Positions 27,597 through 31,826 of a stretch of 31,826 nt of DNA are shown here, piece after piece (the first letter of the stretch is position 1; every line of letters starts with the position of its first letter). The notes under the pieces were generated by a model that did no database searches, was not told the origin of the DNA, and worked only from the letters and a program-made list of their open reading frames with translations. Both the position numbers and the translations under genes were made by a program. The stretch is taken from NCBI GenBank assembly GCA_023457035.1, contig JAEWNN010000012.1, positions 1 through 31,826 of the forward strand, read 5' to 3'. The DNA is from Verrucomicrobiota bacterium (GTDB lineage Bacteria; Verrucomicrobiota; Verrucomicrobiia; Opitutales; Opitutaceae).

Positions 27597-27888
27597 AACC
27601 ACACGGCTTCCATCGTGAGGCGCTCGCGGAGTATGTGCATGCAGCTCAGGAGTACTCGGCGGTGAGCCGGAGCTCGGCGGACGGTTCTACGACGAGGTCG
27701 AACGGCTGATCGTCGAGGTTTGCCAGTGGCCCGAAGCGTATCGGTGCATCCGCCCTCCGGTGCGCCGGCACTTCTCGACGATCTTCCCGTATGGCGTCCT
27801 CTACGAGGACAAGCCCGGCGTAGTTCGCTTCCTTGCCGTCATGCCATTGCACCGCGATCCCGAATACTGGGTTCATCGCCTCGGCTAG
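27593..27888 (+). pseudogene. ParE/RelE-family toxin, frameshifted
   Basis: Starting at GTG 27593 the frame gives VKPHGFHREALAEYVHAAQEYSAVS, then falls out of frame and stops at 27707-27709 after 38 residues. Continuing from about 27667 in the -1 frame gives PELGGRFYDEVERLIVEV, then CQWPEAYRCIRPPVRRH, FSTIFPYGVLYEDK and FLAVMPLHRDPEYWVHRLG, stopping at TAG 27886. Joined, the two parts make a normal-length toxin of about 98 residues with the ParE/RelE pattern EYY...SPELG.RF..EVE and a terminal RDP..W. One missing base in GAGCCGGAG (probably a C) explains the break. The toxin is inactive unless the shift is a sequencing error or is bypassed by frameshifting. Confidence 0.82.
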
Positions 27889-27920
27889 TCGATTCGGCGG
27901 AGCTGGAACGGCGCAGAAAT

Positions 27921-27980
27921 CGATGCGCTCACGGGCATCGCTACGGAGCGGAGTTTGTGGCGACGTTCGGGAGAACGTCG
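27921..27980. repeat. REP cluster 7 (two units)
   Basis: The unit at 27921-27944 (-) has arms TGCC/CGCA, one mismatch in the stem. The unit at 27957-27980 (+) has head GTGGCGA, CGTT/AACG and loop CGGGAG. The cluster lies between the toxin remnant and uvrC, ending 3 nt before the uvrC stop codon. Confidence 0.85.
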
Positions 27981-27983
27981 ATC

Positions 27984-29471
27984 TCAGACCGGCTGCCCGG
28001 CGGCGGGCGGCTCGGGCGGGTGGAGGAAGGCGTGGAGCTCGGCGGCGAGCTTGGGTCCGATGCCGTCGACCTCGGCGAGGGCCGCGGGTGCCGCGGCGCG
28101 GAGGCGGTCGATGGAGCCGAAGTGCTTGAGCAGGGCGGCGCGACGTTTGGCGCCGAGGCCGGCGAAGTCGTCGAGCACGGACTCGCGGATCTTCTGCGAG
28201 CGCAGGTCGGCGTTGTAGGTATTGGCGAAACGGTGCGCCTCGTCGCGCAGGCGCTGGAGGAGGTTGAGACCGGGGTGGTTGAGCGGCAGGTTCAGCGGCG
28301 GGCGGTCGTCGGCGAAGATGATGGTCTCGTGTTTCTTCGCCAGGCCGATGAGCGCGGGCGGCGTGAGCTCGAGGGCGAGGAAGGCCTTCAGCGCGGCGTG
28401 GATCTGGCCCTGGCCGCCGTCGATCACGATGAGGTCGGGCAGCGGCTTCCGTTCATGGGTGAGGCGTTGGTAGCGGCGGCCGACGACCTCCTCCATCGCG
28501 CGGAAATCGTCGTTGCCGATGAAGGTGCGGATGCGGAAGCGGCGGTATTCGTTCTTGTCGGGCCGGCCGTCGTGAAAATGCACCATCGAGGCGACGACGA
28601 AGGTGCCGCTGATGTGGGAGATGTCGAAGCACTCCATGCGCGCGGGGAGCGCGCGGAGGTGGAGCACGTCGCGCAGCGCCTCGAGGGCGACGGCGTCGGT
28701 GTGGAGCACGTCGGGCGCGCGCTCGAAGCGGCGGGCCTTGCGCAGCGTCTCCTCGAGGGCGAAGACGCTGTCGCGCAGCTCGGCAGCGCGCTCGTACTCC
28801 TGGTCGGCGGCGGCCTGCTGCATCTCGGCGCGGAGCTGCGCGAGCCACTCGTGGGATTTGCCGTCGAGGAACGTCGTGGCGGCCTCGACACGGGCGCGGT
28901 ACTCCTGGGCGGTGACGAGGTTGGGGTGGCCGTAGAGCTCGGCGCGCACGTCGTCGTAGAGCTGCCAGCGGCCGTCGGCGGCGGGCTGGGGGCGGGCGTC
29001 GCCGAGGAGGATGCCGAACTGCTTGCGCATCTGCGCGAGGGTGCGGCGCAGGAAGCTGCTGAACGGGAAGGGGCCGAAGTAGCGGGCGGTGTCGGCCTTG
29101 CGCAGGCGGGTGAGGGCGAAGCGGGGGAGCTCGGCGGCGAGGTCGACGCGCACGAGCAGGAAACGTTTGTCGTCGACGAAGTCGGTGTTGTACTTGGGTT
29201 TCCACTCCTTGATGAGCTTGCCCTCGAGCAGCAGCGCCTCGGGTTCGGAGCGGACCTCGATGACGTCGAGATCGTGGATGAGGTCGATGAGCGCGCGGAT
29301 CTTGGGCTGGGCGGTGGCGGCGCGCGAGCGGGTGAAGTAGGAGGAGACGCGCTTCTTGAGGCTCTTGGCTTTGCCCACGTAGATGATCTGCCCGAGGCGG
29401 TCCTTCATGAGGTAGACGCCGGGCTTGTCGGGCAGCGCGCGGACCTTGGCCTTGAGATCGGGAGCGGGCAT
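27984..29471 (-). CDS. uvrC: UvrABC nuclease subunit C (cysteine-poor, short form)
   Basis: A 495-residue UvrC, the dual-incision nuclease of nucleotide excision repair acting with UvrA-UvrB. The GIY-YIG domain is at the N-terminus (PGVYLMKDRLGQIIYVGKAKSLKKRV), and the UVR motif (UvrB contact) is at about 215-245 (RAEMQQAAADQEYERAAELRD). The RNase-H-like domain includes D283 in ECFDISHISG and the later PDLIVIDGGQGQ, and tandem HhH motifs lie at the C-terminus (LDDFAGLGAKRRAALLKHFG, AEVDGIGPKLAAEL). The protein is about 100 residues shorter than E. coli UvrC. It contains only one cysteine (C281), so the four-cysteine segment that binds a [4Fe-4S] cluster in E. coli UvrC is missing. Start ATG 29471. 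The gene is divergent from cinA across a repeat-filled spacer. Confidence 0.93.
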   Translation of the reverse strand: MPAPDLKAKVRALPDKPGVYLMKDRLGQIIYVGKAKSLKKRVSSYFTRSRAATAQPKIRALIDLIHDLDVIEVRSEPEALLLEGKLIKEWKPKYNTDFVDDKRFLLVRVDLAAELPRFALTRLRKADTARYFGPFPFSSFLRRTLAQMRKQFGILLGDARPQPAADGRWQLYDDVRAELYGHPNLVTAQEYRARVEAATTFLDGKSHEWLAQLRAEMQQAAADQEYERAAELRDSVFALEETLRKARRFERAPDVLHTDAVALEALRDVLHLRALPARMECFDISHISGTFVVASMVHFHDGRPDKNEYRRFRIRTFIGNDDFRAMEEVVGRRYQRLTHERKPLPDLIVIDGGQGQIHAALKAFLALELTPPALIGLAKKHETIIFADDRPPLNLPLNHPGLNLLQRLRDEAHRFANTYNADLRSQKIRESVLDDFAGLGAKRRAALLKHFGSIDRLRAAAPAALAEVDGIGPKLAAELHAFLHPPEPPAAGQPV

Positions 29472-29489
29472 TCGGTGGCGGTGGGCAGT

Positions 29490-29699
29490 CGACGGTGGAC
29501 GGTGGACAGTGGGCGGTGGGCCGTAGCGATGCGCGTGAGCGCATCGATGCCCTCGACGGTGGGTGGTGGACGGTGGACAGTAGACGGTGGACGGTGGACG
29601 GAGGCCGAAGGAGGAACGCTGTTACGTGGCTCGAAACCGGGAACCCGAAACCACGCGGAGCCCAGGACAGTGGACGGAAGGCGGCGGGCTGTCGACGGC
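29490..29699. repeat. Heptanucleotide tandem repeat array
   Basis: 7-mers related to GGACGGT run at 29490-29524 (five units) and 29554-29602 (seven units), with decayed ones at 29665-29699 (GGACAGT, GGACGGA, AGGCGGC...). A second 7-mer family, GAAACCG/GGAACCC/GAAACCA, lies at 29633-29653. The first two blocks are separated by a REP element. Confidence 0.85.
29523..29554 (+). repeat. REP element 8 (one perfect unit plus fragment)
   Basis: The unit at 29523-29546 (+) has the GTAGCGA head, TGCG/CGCA arms and CGTGAG loop. It is identical to the units at 22466 and 25428, but on the opposite strand. The fragment CGATGCCCTC (29545-29554) follows, the left half of a second, inverted unit. Confidence 0.85.
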
Positions 29700-29772
29700 G
29701 GGGATTTTCCGGGGCCTTGTCGTGAAGCTGGCATTTTTCGGGGAAAGCCCTACGGTCGGTCCACCGCCTCCT

Positions 29773-31125
29773 ATGGCCAAGAAATCCGCCCCCCCGGCGC
29801 GCCACGCGCCTCCACGTTTTGAACTGCTCACGCTCGGCGACGAGCTGCTCCTCGGCCGGACCGCCAACGGCCACCTCGCGTTCCTCGGCGACCAGCTCGC
29901 CCGGCGCGGCGTGCAACTGGCGGTCAACATCGTGTTGCCCGACAATGCCGAGGTGATCGCGGCCCAGGTCGCCCGCAGTTGGGCTCGCGCCAAGGTGGTG
30001 ATCACGACCGGCGGCCTCGGGCCGACCTGCGACGACCGCACGCGCGAGGCCGTGGCCGATGCGCTCGGCCAGAAGCTCGTCCACGACAAGCAGCTCGAGC
30101 GGGCGATCGCCGCGCGCTTCGCCAAGCTCGGCCGCAAGATGACGCCGAACAACCTCAAGCAGGCCTGGCGTCCCACGGGCGCGGAGGCGCTGCCCAACCC
30201 CTTCGGCACCGCGCCCGGCCTGTGGATCGAGCAGGACGGCAAGGTGCTCGTCATGCTGCCCGGGCCGCCCAACGAGCTCGAGCCCATGTGGGTCAACGAG
30301 GTGCTGCCGCGCCTGGCCCGCCGCAAGCTCGTCGACCGCGCCGAGCATTTCATCCAACTGCGCACCGCCAGCGTGGGCGAGTCCGCGCTGGAGGAGCGTC
30401 TCCAGCCGCTGCTGGCGAAGTATCCGGATGTCGAAGTCGCCTACTGCGCCCACGCCTGGGCCGTCGACGTGCGGCTCGGTTGGCATGGCGGCCGCGCCTC
30501 CGCGGCGCAGGCCAGGCAGATCGCGGACGAGTGCCGGGCGCTGCTCGGCGACGATGTCTTCACCGTGGGCACCGACTCGCTCGCCGAGGCGGTCGCCGAC
30601 CTGCTCCGCCACGACGACAAGACGCTCGCGGTGGCCGAGTCGGGCAGCGGCGGCCAGCTCGCCAGCGTGTTCACCGATCTGCCCGGCGCCTCGAAATTCT
30701 TCCATGGCGGCGTGGTCTGCTACCGCAACGGCGGCAAGGTCATCATGCTCGACATTCCGGAGTGCCTGCTCAGCCAGCACGGCGCGATCAGCCCGGAGAT
30801 CGCAGTGGCGATGGCCACGGGCGCGGCGGAGAACTTCGTGGCCGACTACGCATTGAGCATCACCTGTTGCGCGGGCCCCGGTGCCTGTTGCGGCGGCAAG
30901 GCCGCGGGCACGGTGTTCGTGGGGCTGCACTCGCCCGACGGCGTGTGGTGCAAGCGTCTCGAGTATCCTGGCACTGCGGCGGCGGTGCGCGCCCGGGCGG
31001 TCAACGCCGCGCTCGACTGGCTGCGCCGCGAACTGCTGCGCGCCCACCGCGCGAAGCCGGCGGTCGCGCCGGCGGCGCCGGCGAAGGCGGTCAGGGCGAA
31101 GCGGAAGACGGCGCGGCAGAGCTGA
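29773..31125 (+). CDS. cinA: CinA-like protein (MoCF domain plus PncC-type domain)
   Basis: A 450-residue two-domain protein. The N-terminal CinA/MoCF-like domain shows FELLTLGDELLLGRTAN and TTGGLGPTCDDRT (79-91); in other CinA proteins this domain has ADP-ribose or NMN-related pyrophosphatase activity. The C-terminal domain resembles nicotinamide-nucleotide amidase PncC: AESGSGGQLASVF (A288-E289-S290), HGAISPEIAVAMATGAAE and CAGPGACCGGKAAGTVFVGL. The usual AES-C-T-G-G motif reads AES-G-S-G-G here, and ITGIAGP reads ITCCAGP. Activity is therefore not certain, although the Ser of AES is kept. A basic tail (about 420-450) is probably disordered. ATG 29773 gives the family start after a short lysine-rich lead. 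Role: probably pyridine nucleotide salvage; a competence role is not implied. Confidence 0.9.
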   Translation: MAKKSAPPARHAPPRFELLTLGDELLLGRTANGHLAFLGDQLARRGVQLAVNIVLPDNAEVIAAQVARSWARAKVVITTGGLGPTCDDRTREAVADALGQKLVHDKQLERAIAARFAKLGRKMTPNNLKQAWRPTGAEALPNPFGTAPGLWIEQDGKVLVMLPGPPNELEPMWVNEVLPRLARRKLVDRAEHFIQLRTASVGESALEERLQPLLAKYPDVEVAYCAHAWAVDVRLGWHGGRASAAQARQIADECRALLGDDVFTVGTDSLAEAVADLLRHDDKTLAVAESGSGGQLASVFTDLPGASKFFHGGVVCYRNGGKVIMLDIPECLLSQHGAISPEIAVAMATGAAENFVADYALSITCCAGPGACCGGKAAGTVFVGLHSPDGVWCKRLEYPGTAAAVRARAVNAALDWLRRELLRAHRAKPAVAPAAPAKAVRAKRKTARQS

Positions 31126-31141
31126 CGCGCCGGAGTTGACG

Positions 31142-31171
31142 ACGCCCGTCCCGCGGTGCGGTGGCGGGCGT
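31142..31171 (+). terminator. Weak hairpin after cinA
   Basis: ACGCCCG (31142-31148) pairs with CGGGCGT (31165-31171), with a GC-rich loop that can pair further. Only TTCTT follows, so it is a weak candidate intrinsic terminator 16 nt after the cinA stop. Confidence 0.4.
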
Positions 31172-31278
31172 TCTTGCCGCGTGGGAGGCGGTTTGCGGCG
31201 AGCCGCGAGGGATTCGCGCAGGCGCGGGTTGTGTTCCTCCGGGGAACTCTGCCAACCTGCCGGCGCGCCTTTCCGCCG

Positions 31279-31826
31279 ATGCCGCGAACCCTGCATATTC
31301 TCCCGTGGGACCGGCCGCTCCTCGAGCGGGCCGTGGCGTTTCTCGCGGCGGGCTGGGGCGGCGGTGGGGCGCTCGACCTTTCGGACCGGCTGATCGTCGT
31401 GCCCACCCGGCAGGCGGGACGACGCCTGCGCGAGGCGCTGGCGGTGCATGCGGCGGAACGAGGCGGCGCGGTGCTCGCACCGCGGGTGCTCGTGCCCGAG
31501 CAGATTCTCGATCTGGCACAACCGGCCGACCTGGCGGGGGCCAGCCGCGCGCAGGTGCTGCTCGCCTGGGCCGAGGTGTTGCGCACGGCGCGGCTCGAGG
31601 ATCTTCGCGAGCTGTTCCCGCTCGATCCGCCCGAGCGCGACTTCGCCTGGGCGCTGCGACTGGCCGGCGAGATGACGCGCCTGCAGGCCGCGCTGGCCGA
31701 GGGCGGGTTGCGCTTCGCCGCCGTGGCGCCGCGGGCTGGTGATGGTTTTGCGGAGGCGCGCCGCTGGGCGCAGCTCGCCCAACTGGAACGCGAAGTGGAG
31801 GCCCGGCTGGCCGCGCAGGGCGTGGC
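31279..31826 (+). CDS. AddB-like recombination nuclease subunit (5' part, runs off the window)
   Basis: An open frame from ATG 31279 continues past the right edge; 182 residues are visible. The start MPRTLHILPWDRPLLERAVAF is followed by LIVVPTRQAGRRLREAL (39-54), which fits the N-terminal ATP/DNA-binding part of AddB and related PD-(D/E)XK nuclease proteins, where a VxPTRRxxRxLRE pattern replaces the Walker A. The rest (LFPLDPPERDFAWALRLAGEMTRLQ, then ARRWAQLAQLEREVEARL) also fits AddB. AddB works with AddA to process double-strand DNA ends. The iron-sulfur and nuclease motifs would lie beyond the window, so the call rests on the N-terminus only. It is on the same strand as cinA, 153 nt downstream. 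Confidence 0.72.
   Translation, partial: MPRTLHILPWDRPLLERAVAFLAAGWGGGGALDLSDRLIVVPTRQAGRRLREALAVHAAERGGAVLAPRVLVPEQILDLAQPADLAGASRAQVLLAWAEVLRTARLEDLRELFPLDPPERDFAWALRLAGEMTRLQAALAEGGLRFAAVAPRAGDGFAEARRWAQLAQLEREVEARLAAQGV

Larger units (their letters stand above)
29472..29772. other. Divergent uvrC-cinA spacer filled with repeats
   Basis: This 301-nt spacer must hold the promoters of both uvrC and cinA. It consists largely of heptanucleotide tandem repeats and one REP element. No clear -35/-10 pair was found, and no gene is supported. Confidence 0.6.

Noticed and set aside
28453..31782. Open frame of over 1100 codons on the - strand across cinA and the start of uvrC
   Set aside because: It crosses two recognised genes and the repeat spacer, with low-complexity Arg/Ala composition and no family signature.

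Overview
The window is about 70% GC and looks like a chromosomal segment of a high-GC Gram-negative bacterium. Signal peptides, a lipobox protein, YidC with a periplasmic domain and a TatT/TatP pair all point to a diderm. The gene mix (PncC-fused CinA, SASA-type esterase, MuiA-like protein, TatT lipoprotein, PAS-rich hybrid kinases) and overall protein flavour suggest Verrucomicrobiota, Opitutales/Opitutaceae-like. This placement is inference by resemblance; there is no rRNA gene here to confirm it.

Layout. Positions 1-15.3 kb are almost entirely core genes on the + strand: the 3' end of an unknown gene; hisC-hisB (61-nt overlap) and hisH of histidine synthesis; citrate synthase; the conserved rpmH-rnpA-yidD-yidC cluster with overlapping ends; a YebC-family regulator with a good terminator; a PflX-like radical SAM protein (- strand); metX; and a 1404-residue hybrid histidine kinase with six apparent PAS domains and two receiver domains. 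The kinase is followed by a two-hairpin structure ending in a strong intrinsic terminator, then tRNA-Phe(GAA) on the - strand with its own terminator.

From about 15.7 kb to 29.6 kb the character changes. Genes alternate in direction: SNF2 helicase and PlsC-like acyltransferase (-), MuiA/DUF4139 protein (+), OlsB-like GNAT acyltransferase (-), TatT lipoprotein and TRAP DctP/TatP binding protein (+), a REP-associated tyrosine transposase, RAYT (-), a secreted SASA esterase (-), a toxin-antitoxin pair with a frameshifted toxin (+) and uvrC (-). Most spacers hold copies of a 24-nt palindromic element: GTAGCGA head, a 4-nt arm, loop CGTGAG, the complementary arm, then TCG. I count 16 full-length and two partial copies in eight clusters. 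The RAYT gene sits between the two cleanest clusters. Together they form a REP/RAYT (BIME-like) system, which I consider the most interesting content of the window. Heptanucleotide tandem repeats form a second repeat class, found between uvrC and cinA and also inside the SNF2 reading frame.

The right end holds cinA and the 5' part of an AddB-like recombination nuclease gene. Functional links visible in the window are: histidine synthesis; ribosome/RNase P/membrane insertion (rpmH-rnpA-yidD-yidC); a possible ornithine-lipid-type acyltransferase pair (GNAT plus PlsC-like); a TRAP-type uptake pair without its membrane permease; and DNA repair (UvrC, AddB-like, SNF2).
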